A stretch of DNA of 64,000 nt from Rhodoplanes serenus (GTDB lineage Bacteria; Pseudomonadota; Alphaproteobacteria; Rhizobiales; Xanthobacteraceae). The notes below the pieces were generated by a model that did not search any database, was not told the origin of the DNA, and saw only the letters and a list, made by a program, of their open reading frames with translations. The position numbers and the translations under genes are program-made. The stretch covers positions 1-64,000 of the forward strand of contig CAMDDZ010000005.1 of assembly GCA_945893145.1 (NCBI GenBank), given 5' to 3'. How positions within the stretch are numbered: position 1 is the first letter of the stretch; each line of letters begins with the position of its first letter. Of this stretch, positions 25,564-34,132 are shown one piece after another.

Positions 25564-27726
25564 TTAGCGCGAACCGGTGGTCGCCACCGGCGTGATCACG
25601 ATGTTCGGACGCCGGTCGAGCACCGACCGGGCGTGGTGCATCACCTGGTCGGCCACGATGGCGTGACCCTCCGCGGTCGGGTGCACGGCGCCGCTGTAGA
25701 GCCCGGCATAGACCGGCTGCAGGATGTCGTACACCGGCAGGCTCGGCGAATGCAGGTTCGCCGCCAGGAACGCGTCGTTCGGCGTACGGAACAGCCGCCA
25801 ATGCGAAGCATAAGGCAGCGCCCCATCGGGGGAGTACGGCTTGAACTCATCGTCGAGCGCCGACTTCCGCGGCATCTGCATCAACATGCCGTCCGCGATC
25901 GCCGATTGCGGATTGCGGGCACAGATGCCGCGCTTGGCGAACTTCACCTGATGCTCGGTCACCAGCGAGAATCCGGTGCCGGGGCCGGTCGCGAGGCCTG
26001 CCGGGCAATCCGAGCGACGGCCGGTGCTGCTGATGCATTCGAGCCGTTTGACGAAGTCTTTGAAGAAATCGCCGACTTCGGTGAGACGCGCCTTGTTCAG
26101 CCGCAGGTTGGGGTGCACGTCCATGCCGAGCGTCGGCTGGGTGCCGCAGATCCCACCAGTTTCGTCGAACTGGATCGGCTCGTAGGCATTCTGCACGACG
26201 CGGGCCGGCTCGACACCGAAGCCGTCACGCAACGCGTCTTTGACCGCCTTGAGCCGCTTGTCGAGGCTCGCGAGATAGACGCGCGACACGCTCGGCGGGA
26301 AGCGGACCTGGCTGCCGACCAGACCCGCGATCGGCGCAAGATCGGAAGCGCTCTCGGTCATGGAGTAGAGCGCGAGCGCACCGAAGCCCACGTCGTTGCC
26401 GCCAATCGACATCAGCACCAAATCGATCGACCGCTTGCGCTGTTGCGGCGGGCACCAGCGCTGCGCCACTTCGCGCATCTGCACACTGGTCGAGCCGTGC
26501 TCGAAGAACGGCAGCGTATAGGACGCTTTGACGGTGCGCGCCGCCGCGCCGCCCTTGCAGATCAGATCAGACAATTGGTCGAACTGCGCCCGCACCGTCT
26601 TTTGGGCGCCCTCACGGGAGGCCAATTCCTGGAACAGGCCGGCCGTCACCTCGGAGCCGGAGCAGGCCAGCGACACCAGCGTAACCGAACGATGGCGGTT
26701 CTCCAGCGCAAGCTGGAGGCCGACGCGGAACGGATAACCATACTGCGAACGGTGGCAATCGGCGCTGAACCAGCGCGCGTTGCGCTGCTCGAACGCCGCG
26801 ATGAATTCGCGTGAGTTGACCTTGTAGGATAGCGACTTCTCTTCATCCTCGAGCCTGCGCCGCGGCAACACCTTCGGATTGAAACCCTGGTCGGCGGAGG
26901 CGACGCCGTACATCGGCGCATTCGCCGGTTTGCGCGCGGCGAGTTGTTCGTCGCGCTGCACTTGCGGATCGTAGACCATCTCGCGCGTGCCGCTGAAATT
27001 CACCGGCCGGTCTGGATTGCTTTCGCCCGAGGCGAAGGAGTCGCCGATCGCGACGACCAGCACGTCGTCGACGATGACGGTTTCGTTAAGCTCACGCCCG
27101 TCGGGCAGCTTGACCGAAACCGCGACGCCGGACACCGCGCGGTCAAGGGCGAACGGCACGCGCGCGATGGTCAGCTTGGTCTTGCAGGCGATCTTCTTGG
27201 TCTCGACCTTGCCGCCGGTCTTACGCGGCTCCCAGGTCCAAGTGCATTGGCCGTCGGTGGGCTGATCCGGGCCAAGCCCGATGGTGACGGTGTGCGCCTC
27301 CGGCAGGATGTAGTCTTCCTTCGCCGTACCCCACGAATACTTGCGTTCGCAAATGGTCGAATAGCGCCGCGGATTGCCTTGGCTTTCGAAGCACACCGCC
27401 GGCAGCGTCTGCGCCGCCCAGCCGAGGCGGGACTGCTCGTAGCGCGGCCCGCGGGTCGCGTGGCATCGGTCAGGACTCGAGCGATCTTTGCAGTCCGGAT
27501 CGTTCAGCCGGCGCTCGGTGCGCCAGATGATGTCGGCGGGCAGTGGCGCCTCGAGGTCGCCGCGCACGTGCCGATAAGCATTTTCGAAAAGCGCGAACGA
27601 GCTGGTGGGCTTGAACAGCCGGAACGGGCTTTCAATTTCCCAAACCAGATCTGCCGCGTTGGCGCTGGTGCCAACGACGGTCCAAAGCGACAGCACCGAA
27701 GCTGCCGCCAGCGTCAGGCGTCTCAT
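25564..27726 (-). CDS. large secreted SGNH/GDSL hydrolase family protein
   Basis: 720 residues with a signal peptide (MRRLTLAAASVLSLWTVVGTSANA). An N-terminal region of about 200 residues has several Cys (DCKDR, RCHATRG, VCFES, ICERKY) and could be a beta-sandwich. The SGNH esterase domain begins at DVLVVAIGDSFASGESNP (nucleophile Ser230). It continues with LVMSIGGNDVGF (block III Asn) and ends with VHPTAEGHAIVADQ, giving catalytic His near 682. The domain would de-esterify a polymer or lipid outside the cytoplasm. The N-terminal extension is unusually long. Confidence 0.8.
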   Translation of the reverse strand: MRRLTLAAASVLSLWTVVGTSANAADLVWEIESPFRLFKPTSSFALFENAYRHVRGDLEAPLPADIIWRTERRLNDPDCKDRSSPDRCHATRGPRYEQSRLGWAAQTLPAVCFESQGNPRRYSTICERKYSWGTAKEDYILPEAHTVTIGLGPDQPTDGQCTWTWEPRKTGGKVETKKIACKTKLTIARVPFALDRAVSGVAVSVKLPDGRELNETVIVDDVLVVAIGDSFASGESNPDRPVNFSGTREMVYDPQVQRDEQLAARKPANAPMYGVASADQGFNPKVLPRRRLEDEEKSLSYKVNSREFIAAFEQRNARWFSADCHRSQYGYPFRVGLQLALENRHRSVTLVSLACSGSEVTAGLFQELASREGAQKTVRAQFDQLSDLICKGGAAARTVKASYTLPFFEHGSTSVQMREVAQRWCPPQQRKRSIDLVLMSIGGNDVGFGALALYSMTESASDLAPIAGLVGSQVRFPPSVSRVYLASLDKRLKAVKDALRDGFGVEPARVVQNAYEPIQFDETGGICGTQPTLGMDVHPNLRLNKARLTEVGDFFKDFVKRLECISSTGRRSDCPAGLATGPGTGFSLVTEHQVKFAKRGICARNPQSAIADGMLMQMPRKSALDDEFKPYSPDGALPYASHWRLFRTPNDAFLAANLHSPSLPVYDILQPVYAGLYSGAVHPTAEGHAIVADQVMHHARSVLDRRPNIVITPVATTGSR

Positions 27727-27867
27727 GACGTACTCCCCCGCTGTTTTTTACACTCTATTAACTTTTGTTAGTCGCGGCGACGGCTAAGAAGGTTCATGGC
27801 TAACGTGTCTATTTCGAGAGATCATCTTGCTTTTCGTGGGGATGAAACTATCTTGCCATGACCTAGT

Positions 27868-27880
27868 CTAGTCAAACTAG
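27868..27880. promoter_or_regulatory. inverted repeat, likely VapBC autoregulatory operator
   Basis: CTAGT-CAA-ACTAG is a perfect 5+3+5 inverted repeat 14 bp upstream of the antitoxin ATG, with a further CTAGT immediately before it (27863). It overlaps the probable -10 region TAGATAT (27882-27888). Type II antitoxins of this family bind such palindromes to repress their own operon. Confidence 0.5.
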
Positions 27881-27893
27881 TTAGATATAGGCC

Positions 27894-28151
27894 ATGAAGC
27901 ACGTCGGCATTTTCGAAGCCAAAACTCACCTTTCCAACCTCGTGGACGAGGTCGAGAAGGGCAGTGAAGTCGTCATCACCCGGCACGGCCGGCCGGTGGC
28001 ACGGCTGGTGCGGGCCGAGGAGCGGCTGAGCGCGGAGGCGGCGGAGCAGCGGCGGCAGGCGCTCAAGCGACTCGTCGAGATCGGCGACCAGCTCAACATC
28101 AACGCCACGCACGAGGAAATCAAAGCCGCCATCGAAACGGGGCGGCATTGA
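27894..28151 (+). CDS. type II antitoxin, Phd/YefM family
   Basis: 85 residues. MKHVGIFEAKTHLSNLVDEV followed by VVITRHGRPVARLV is the standard Phd/YefM DNA-binding N-terminal fold. The charged, helical C-terminus (residues 45-85) is the usual toxin-neutralising tail. It overlaps the PIN-domain toxin start by 4 bp (TTGA), ensuring linked translation. Sits between the SGNH hydrolase and meaB genes with a palindrome upstream. Confidence 0.88.
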   Translation: MKHVGIFEAKTHLSNLVDEVEKGSEVVITRHGRPVARLVRAEERLSAEAAEQRRQALKRLVEIGDQLNINATHEEIKAAIETGRH

Positions 28152-28558
28152 TCGTCCTCGACGCCTCGCTGATGATTGCCTGGCTGCTCGGCGAACGCCG
28201 CCGCCGCGAGATTGAGGACTCCTACAGCCAATTGCAGGATAGGCCTGTCGTTGTTCCGGCTCATTGGGCAATCGAGATCAGCAACGCACTGCGTGCGTAC
28301 TTGCGAACCGGCCACCTTTCTCTTGTCGATTTCCAGGCGGTGTTGGAGACGTTCGACTTCATGCAAATTCGCATCGATCAGCCGATCGGGGTCGACGAGA
28401 TCGGACCCATCGCACAATTTGCATTGACGCATGACCTGACGGCTCATGACGCGGCGTACGTACAACTCGCGCTTCGGCACCGCGCCACACTTGCCACGCT
28501 CGACAACGCCATGCGGCGAGCCGCCGCCGCGCTCAACATCCCTCTCATTCCCGCCTGA
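28148..28558 (+). CDS. vapC: VapC-type PIN-domain ribonuclease toxin
   Basis: 136 residues from a TTG start inside the antitoxin's last codons. PIN-domain acidic residues are in place: Asp5 (MIVLDASLMIAWLL), Glu43 (AHWAIEISNALR), Asp101 (LTAHDAAYVQLAL) and Asp119 (TLDNAM). VapC toxins cleave tRNA or rRNA using magnesium. The meaB ATG follows 5 bp later, so the toxin-antitoxin pair may be transcribed with meaB. Confidence 0.88.
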   Translation: MIVLDASLMIAWLLGERRRREIEDSYSQLQDRPVVVPAHWAIEISNALRAYLRTGHLSLVDFQAVLETFDFMQIRIDQPIGVDEIGPIAQFALTHDLTAHDAAYVQLALRHRATLATLDNAMRRAAAALNIPLIPA

Positions 28559-28562
28559 CATC

Positions 28563-29549
28563 ATGGCGCAGACCTCACCCGACATCACTACGCTCGCGGC
28601 CCGCATCCAGGCCAACGATCGCGCGACGCTGGCGCGCGCCATCACGCTGATCGAAAGCAAGCGCGCCGACCACCAGAACAAGGCGCATCAGCTCGTGCAG
28701 GCGCTCTTGCCGCACACCGGCAAGGCTATCCGCGTCGGCATCACCGGCGCGCCCGGCGTTGGCAAATCCACCACCATTGACACGCTCGGCACCCACCTCA
28801 CCGGCCAAAATCTCAAAGTCGCCGTGCTCGCGGTCGATCCGTCGTCGGCCCGCACCGGCGGCTCGATCCTGGGCGACAAGACCCGCATGGCGCGGCTCGC
28901 CACCGACCCGAATGCCTTCGTGCGCCCGTCGCCGGCATCGGGCACGCTCGGCGGGGTCGCTGCCAAGACGCGCGAGACCATGCTGCTGTGCGAGGCCGCG
29001 GGTTACGACGTCGTGCTGGTCGAGACCGTCGGCATCGGGCAATCGGAAACCACCGTCGCCGACATGACCGATTTTTTCCTGGCGCTGATGCTGCCGGGCG
29101 CGGGCGACGAATTGCAGGGTATCAAGAAAGGCCTGGTCGAGCTTGCTGACATGATCGCGGTCAACAAAGCCGACGGCGACAACATCAACCGCGCCAAGGC
29201 TGCGGCGGCTGAATATCGCGCGGCGCTGCACATCCTCAATCCGCGCTCGCCGAACTGGTCGCCGCCGGTCGTGACTTATTCGGCGCTCACCGGCGACGGC
29301 ATCGCTGGACTGTGGGACCAGGCGCTGGCGCACCGCGAACGGCTCACGCAATCGGGCGAGCTCGCGACGCGGCGGCGCGAACAGCAGGTCAAGTGGATGT
29401 GGGCGATGCTCGAGGATCGAGTGTTCGCGCGGCTGCGCTCGGACGCGAGCCTGCGCGCCAAGCTGCCGCAGATCGAGGCCGCGGTGGCCGAGGGAAAACT
29501 ATCGGCCACGCTCGCGGTTGATGAGATCGCGGCGGCGCTTGGCCTATAA
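28563..29549 (+). CDS. meaB: methylmalonyl-CoA mutase-associated GTPase MeaB
   Basis: 328 residues. A G3E GTPase that loads and protects adenosylcobalamin in methylmalonyl-CoA mutase. The Walker A loop GAPGVGKST (62-70), VLAVDPSS, the Asp/Glu region VETVGIGQSE and the NKAD base-recognition motif are all visible. Length and the helical N-terminal and C-terminal arms match MeaB. It follows vapC by 5 bp, and the mutase large subunit gene ends 3.9 kb upstream, an unusual separation. Confidence 0.93.
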   Translation: MAQTSPDITTLAARIQANDRATLARAITLIESKRADHQNKAHQLVQALLPHTGKAIRVGITGAPGVGKSTTIDTLGTHLTGQNLKVAVLAVDPSSARTGGSILGDKTRMARLATDPNAFVRPSPASGTLGGVAAKTRETMLLCEAAGYDVVLVETVGIGQSETTVADMTDFFLALMLPGAGDELQGIKKGLVELADMIAVNKADGDNINRAKAAAAEYRAALHILNPRSPNWSPPVVTYSALTGDGIAGLWDQALAHRERLTQSGELATRRREQQVKWMWAMLEDRVFARLRSDASLRAKLPQIEAAVAEGKLSATLAVDEIAAALGL

Positions 29550-29552
29550 CGG

Positions 29553-30488
29553 CTAGTTCTTGGCTGTCAGAAAATCCAACAACGCTTTGTTGAACTGCGC
29601 GGGATTTTGCAGCATCGCAAAGTGGCTGACACCGGGAAGGATCGCCAGCCGCGCCCCCGGGATCACGCGCGCCATGTATTCGGTGTGCTCGCGCCTGATG
29701 ATCTCGTCGTGTTCGCCCGCCGATATGGTGACAGGCATCTTCAGCGCGGCAAGCTTCTGCCGCGGAAAGGTTGGCTGCGTGCGCCACATGGTGCGCAGGC
29801 CCGCGCGTAACTCCGGCCACTTGTCCGGGGTTGGCGAAAGCTCGGCATATTCCGTTTGGCAGCGAGCCGCATAGGCCGCGAACATCTGACTCGAGCCGCT
29901 GCTCGGGTTCATGCCGTCGAGCGAAACATTGCCGCCGAACGAAAACAGACGCGACACTCTCTCTGGCTTGGTCAGCCCGAGCTGCAGCGCGGTGATCGCA
30001 CCGTCGCTCCAGCCGACGATTGCGGCCGCCGGAATTTGCAGAAAATCCAACAGCGCCGCCACATCCTCGGCAAACAAGCTGTAGCTGAACGAGCGCGATG
30101 TCACTGGGCTTCGGCCGTGTCCACGCGTGTCCATGACGGTGACCGAATGGGTCTTGGCCAATTCAGCAACCTGGTGTCCCCAATGGTTCGAGTTGCCCAA
30201 TCCGCCGTGCAGCAGCAGCACTGGCGGCCCTTCGCCGAACTGCGCGAAGAAAATCTTTGTTCCATTGACCGCAGCAAGACCGCTGCGTCGTGCCGCCGGC
30301 CATGCAGGGGTCGGCGGCAGCGTCAGCCAGGCCGAGGTCGTAGCGTCGGTCCGTGCGATGGGCGCTCGACGCGGCGCTTGTCCGCCCGCGCCAGACAGGA
30401 CTGCGAGGCTCAACATGCCGGGAGCAAGCAGGCGCTCGATGACCTGCCGGCGTGTCAGCCTATGACGTGAAGTGTCCATGGATGGCAT
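29553..30488 (-). CDS. exported alpha/beta hydrolase
   Basis: 311 residues. The N-terminus RHRLTRRQVIERLLAPGMLSLAVL looks like a signal with an arginine pair, possibly Tat-dependent. The hydrolase core shows the oxyanion loop LLLHGGLGNSNHWG, the nucleophile elbow VGWSDGAITALQ (Ser), and the catalytic His in GVSHFAMLQNP. Typical targets are esters, lactones or C-C bonds; none can be assigned. It ends 3 bp after meaB on the opposite strand. Confidence 0.8.
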   Translation of the reverse strand: MPSMDTSRHRLTRRQVIERLLAPGMLSLAVLSGAGGQAPRRAPIARTDATTSAWLTLPPTPAWPAARRSGLAAVNGTKIFFAQFGEGPPVLLLHGGLGNSNHWGHQVAELAKTHSVTVMDTRGHGRSPVTSRSFSYSLFAEDVAALLDFLQIPAAAIVGWSDGAITALQLGLTKPERVSRLFSFGGNVSLDGMNPSSGSSQMFAAYAARCQTEYAELSPTPDKWPELRAGLRTMWRTQPTFPRQKLAALKMPVTISAGEHDEIIRREHTEYMARVIPGARLAILPGVSHFAMLQNPAQFNKALLDFLTAKN

Positions 30489-30655
30489 CGTGCCAGCCTC
30501 AACTCATCACGCCAGTCCGGCCAAAGACAATGCGTATTTGACACAAAACCTCCGGTGTCGCGGCGTCATTCCCACCGGAGCACTCGCCCATTCAACGGTT
30601 CACGCTTTGCTAAAGATTCCACAGCTAGGGTAGGTAATAAAATTAGACATAGTCC

Positions 30656-30961
30656 ATGCAAAACGAAAAGCGCAAGAACCCCCGCAGGCACGTGGAGTAT
30701 CCGGCCCAGATCGAACTGGGCGACGGATCTACGCGGCCATGCCTGCTGTTCGATGCCTCGGATGCCGGCGCACGCTTGGTGGTGAAAGCTCCCGATGAGA
30801 TCCCGGATCAATTCACGTTGACCTTCGGGCATGACGGCGGTATGCGCCGCCATTGCCGCGTCGCCTGGCGCAACGACAACACGTTCGGGCTGCAATTCGT
30901 CAAAGAAGCGCCCAAGAAGCACGCGGCGGGCCTGCCGGGCCGGGCGTTCTACGCCGGATAG
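30656..30961 (+). CDS. PilZ domain protein
   Basis: 101 residues, a stand-alone PilZ domain. The cyclic-di-GMP motifs are partly present: RKNPRR (RxxxR, Arg6-Arg10) and LFDASDAGARL (D/NxSxxG). FGLQFVKE ends the barrel. It probably senses cyclic-di-GMP and adjusts motility or exopolysaccharide output. No obvious partner gene lies beside it. Confidence 0.8.
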   Translation: MQNEKRKNPRRHVEYPAQIELGDGSTRPCLLFDASDAGARLVVKAPDEIPDQFTLTFGHDGGMRRHCRVAWRNDNTFGLQFVKEAPKKHAAGLPGRAFYAG

Positions 30962-31129
30962 CGGCGCGCCGTCTTTCCGCCGGTCTGTCCTACAATTGTG
31001 CGCCCTTCTCGCTGCGGGACGCGACTGTCATTAACCGTGTGGTGCGCGTGCCAATCTGTACCGCCGCGATACAACAATGCTGGTCCAACTCTTGAACTGT
31101 TCTGGCCCTGAATCCTCAGGAGCCGGATC

Positions 31130-32488
31130 ATGGACATCGACCGCCGCCGCCTTATCGCCATTTCCGCCCTGACCGGCGCAGTACCGGCCATCACGCTGGC
31201 CATGCCAGCATCGGCCGCACCTCTGGCAACACTTGGAGTCGATGCGAGGACGCTCGGTGTGCGTTCCGGCAATGGCGCTGAGCAGACCGCCATGCTGCAA
31301 AGCGCGATCGACCAGACCGCCGGCGCGCGCGTGCCGCTGATCCTGGGACCCGGTGAATACCGCACCGGCGAACTCAAGCTGCCGGCCGGCGCACATCTGA
31401 TCGGCGTTCGCGGCGCCACCAAGCTCATCTTTACCGGCGGCGCGGCGATGATTTCGGCGCGCGGCGCCGATCACATCACGCTGGCGGGCCTTGTGCTCGA
31501 CGGCGCCAACCGGCCATTGCCGGACGACGGGGCGCTGGTGTCGCTCGCGCTAGGCCGCAACATCCGCGTGCTCGATTGTGAGATCAGGTCATCGAGCCGC
31601 ACCGGCATTTCGCTCTACGCAATCGAGGGCACGATCGCGGGCAACACCATCATCAACGTCGCCGAAGGCGCGATCTTCTCCAATGACGCGCAGGGCCTCA
31701 CCATCCGCGACAACGTTATGCGCACGGCCGGCAACAACGGCATCCTGGTCTGGCGCAGCCAAAAGGGTGACGACGGCACGCTGGTGGTCGACAATCGCAT
31801 CGAGGACATCTCGGCAAAGCGCGGCGGCTCCGGCCAGTACGGCAACGCCATCAACGTATTCCGCGCCGCCAACGTGGCGGTGCGCGGCAACCGCATCAGC
31901 CGCGCCGCCTTCTCGGCGGTGCGAGGCAACGCCGCCTCCAACATCCAGATCGTCAGCAACATCGCGACCGACATTGGAGAGGTCGCGTTCTATGCGGAGT
32001 TTGGCTTCGAGGGCGCGGTGATCTCCAACAACACCGTTGACGGCGCGGCGCTCGGCGTCGCAGTCACCAACTTCAACGAAGGCGGGCGACTCGCCGTGGT
32101 GCAGGGCAACCTGATCCGCAATCTCACGCCGAAGCGGCCGGCCGGCACCGACCCGAACGACGCAGCCGGCGTCGGCATCGCGGTCGAGGCCGATGCCGCG
32201 GTCACCGGCAACGTCATCGAGAACGCGCCGCGGGCCGGCATCCATATCGGCTGGGGCAAATACATGCGCGACGTGTCGGTGGTCGGCAACGTCGTGCGCA
32301 CCGCGGACTACGGCATTACCGTGTCGGTGGCGAGCGGCGCCGGCACTGCCGTGATCACCGGCAACTTGGTTGCCGACACGACGCGCGGCGCCATCGTCGG
32401 GATGGATTTCGCGCAGGCCGCCGGCGATCTCATCAAAGAACCGACCCGCTTTGCCAATCTCCAGGTCAGCGGCAACCGGGTGCGTTAA
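31130..32488 (+). CDS. TIGR03808-type Tat-exported parallel beta-helix repeat protein
   Basis: 452 residues. Tat motif MDIDRRRLIAIS then a hydrophobic stretch and ASAAPLA cleavage site. The body is a chain of short repeats around N-x-I/V residues (GNTIINV, DNVMRTAG, NRIEDIS, GNRISRAAF, NNTVDGA, GNLIRNL, GNVIENAP, GNVVRTADYG, GNLVAD). These would form a right-handed parallel beta-helix like pectate-lyase-fold proteins. This family is found in rhizobial-type bacteria and has no known activity. AGGAGCC precedes the ATG. Confidence 0.85.
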   Translation: MDIDRRRLIAISALTGAVPAITLAMPASAAPLATLGVDARTLGVRSGNGAEQTAMLQSAIDQTAGARVPLILGPGEYRTGELKLPAGAHLIGVRGATKLIFTGGAAMISARGADHITLAGLVLDGANRPLPDDGALVSLALGRNIRVLDCEIRSSSRTGISLYAIEGTIAGNTIINVAEGAIFSNDAQGLTIRDNVMRTAGNNGILVWRSQKGDDGTLVVDNRIEDISAKRGGSGQYGNAINVFRAANVAVRGNRISRAAFSAVRGNAASNIQIVSNIATDIGEVAFYAEFGFEGAVISNNTVDGAALGVAVTNFNEGGRLAVVQGNLIRNLTPKRPAGTDPNDAAGVGIAVEADAAVTGNVIENAPRAGIHIGWGKYMRDVSVVGNVVRTADYGITVSVASGAGTAVITGNLVADTTRGAIVGMDFAQAAGDLIKEPTRFANLQVSGNRVR

Positions 32489-32667
32489 GAGCCCGCGATT
32501 CTCGATCCGTTATCCAAGCTGGAAATCTGGAGTGTAATCGCCCCGGAATTTCTCGCTTTTCCGCAGACGCTTAGCAGCCATGCGCGCGAAGGGGCGGGGC
32601 CAAGATGGAACCGAAACGCCGGGCGGCCGTTTTCCTGCAAACCATGAGTTCCACCCAGGAGGTTTGC

Positions 32668-32895
32668 ATGAGTGACCTTCATCTTCATTCCACGAATCCG
32701 AATGCCCCCGAGCCCAAGATCGAGATCGAGCACGAAGGCCGTGCGTTTTGGACGGCAATTGCATTGCTGGCCCTGCTGGTCGGCGGCATCGCCATGGCGT
32801 CGATGTATTCCGGGAGCGACACCCAGACCGCGATGAACAAGCCGCAGGCGGAGACCACAGGCTCCGGCACGGCCGTGCCGCGACCGCCGCAGTAA
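32668..32895 (+). CDS. small single-pass membrane protein, unknown
   Basis: 75 residues from the ATG at 32668, preceded by a perfect AGGAGG. One membrane helix is at residues 27-46 (FWTAIALLALLVGGIAMASM), with an acidic His/Pro/Glu N-terminal segment and a Thr/Pro-rich C-terminus. A strong terminator follows. No family recognised. Confidence 0.65.
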   Translation: MSDLHLHSTNPNAPEPKIEIEHEGRAFWTAIALLALLVGGIAMASMYSGSDTQTAMNKPQAETTGSGTAVPRPPQ

Positions 32896-32916
32896 AACGG
32901 CATCATTGCAATGCAG

Positions 32917-32943
32917 CGAAAAGCCCCGGATCGGGGCTTTTCG
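32917..32943 (+). terminator. intrinsic terminator after the small membrane protein
   Basis: Perfect 12-bp stem CGAAAAGCCCCG / CGGGGCTTTTCG with loop GAT, followed by TTTA. It lies 22 bp past the stop at 32895. Confidence 0.88.
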
Positions 32944-33010
32944 TTTACGCGAGAATGGCCTGCCCAATTTGTTGTGCTAGCATCCGTGCTGCTGCCGGCG
33001 GGGGCGTGGA

Positions 33011-33550
33011 ATGCAGACGAGTGCGGGTTCGGAGGAAGGCCGGTCGGCGGCCGGGCTTTCGGGCGATAGCATCATCCGGGAAATCAAAGCAAGCCGGATC
33101 GAATTTGTCGTCTCGGTGCCCGACATCACCACCAGCGAAGGCTTGCTGCGTCCGCTGGCGGCGATGCCGAATCCTCGGCTCATCCGTGTCTGCAAGGAAG
33201 ACGAAGGCGTCGGCATCTGCGCGGGTCTGGCCTATACGGACAAGCGCGCGCTTCTGCTCATCCAGCAGACCGGATTGCTCGACTCGATCAACGCTATCAG
33301 GGGCGTCGCGGTCGAATATTCGCTGCCGATCTGCATGATGGTGGGCCTCCTGGAGAAAGAGGTCGGTGTGCCGCCGCGGCAATCCAAGCGTTACGGCGTG
33401 CGTATCGTCGAACCGATCCTCGACGCCATGGGCATCGCCTACCACGAAATCGAAGCGCAGGCCGACGTCGCGAAAATCCGTCCCGCCATCGACGACGCCT
33501 ATGCCCAGAACAAGCCCATCGTACTGCTGATCGGACAAAGGCCCTCCTGA
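33011..33550 (+). CDS. sulfopyruvate/phosphonopyruvate decarboxylase-like, alpha (PYR) subunit
   Basis: 179 residues carrying only the N-terminal pyrimidine-binding domain of a thiamine-diphosphate enzyme. IIREIKASRIEFVVSVPDITTS, RVCKEDEGVGICAGLAYTDKR (the catalytic Glu in KEDEG) and LLIQQTGLLDSINAIRG match ComD-type alpha subunits. It would decarboxylate a 2-oxo acid with the beta subunit encoded at 33550. The genes overlap by one base (TGATG). The substrate need not be sulfopyruvate. Confidence 0.78.
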   Translation: MQTSAGSEEGRSAAGLSGDSIIREIKASRIEFVVSVPDITTSEGLLRPLAAMPNPRLIRVCKEDEGVGICAGLAYTDKRALLLIQQTGLLDSINAIRGVAVEYSLPICMMVGLLEKEVGVPPRQSKRYGVRIVEPILDAMGIAYHEIEAQADVAKIRPAIDDAYAQNKPIVLLIGQRPS

Positions 33551-34116
33551 TGCGCCGCGATCTTTGCCTGAAAGCCATCGCGCGTCACGTCACCGACGCC
33601 GATATCGTGCTGCCGGTCTATTCGACCGCCTTCGATTGGCTCGACGTTCGGCCGCATCCGCTCAACTACCTGTCGCACGGCGCAATGGGACTGGCGTCTT
33701 CGCATGCGCTTGGCCTTGCGCTCGGCCGGCCCGACAAGCGCGTGATCGTGCTCGACGGCGACGGCAGCCTGCTGATGAACATCGGCACCCTGGTGACGAC
33801 CGCCGAGGCCGCGCCGAAAAACCTGTTTCACTTCGTCTGCGAGAACGGCACCTATGAAGCGAACGGCGGCCATCCGATCCCCGGCCGCGGCAAGGTGAGC
33901 TTCGCTGGCCTCGCCCGCTCGGCCGGCTACGAGAGCGTGCACGAATTCTCCGATTTGAAGATTTTCGAGCAGCAGGCTGGCGCCATCCTGGCCGAGCAAG
34001 GCCCAGTGTTTATCAACCTCAAGGTCGAGCCTGCGGGACCGCAGGAGCGTGACTATAGCCGCCTGCACGGGGCGCATGTGCGCCAGGCGTTCCGGGATGC
34101 ACTCAAGGCCAGCTGA
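33550..34116 (+). CDS. sulfopyruvate/phosphonopyruvate decarboxylase-like, beta (PP) subunit
   Basis: 188 residues carrying the diphosphate-binding domain: VIVLDGDGSLLMNIGTL followed by VCENGTYEANGG is the GDG-(about 25)-N thiamine-diphosphate/magnesium motif. LNYLSHGAMGLASSHALGLAL precedes it. Separate alpha and beta polypeptides are characteristic of ComDE-type enzymes. It starts on the last base of the alpha gene stop. The next gene, 17 bp on, is a broken BUG binding protein. Confidence 0.78.
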   Translation: MRRDLCLKAIARHVTDADIVLPVYSTAFDWLDVRPHPLNYLSHGAMGLASSHALGLALGRPDKRVIVLDGDGSLLMNIGTLVTTAEAAPKNLFHFVCENGTYEANGGHPIPGRGKVSFAGLARSAGYESVHEFSDLKIFEQQAGAILAEQGPVFINLKVEPAGPQERDYSRLHGAHVRQAFRDALKAS

Positions 34117-34132
34117 GAAGCCCTGAGGGCCC

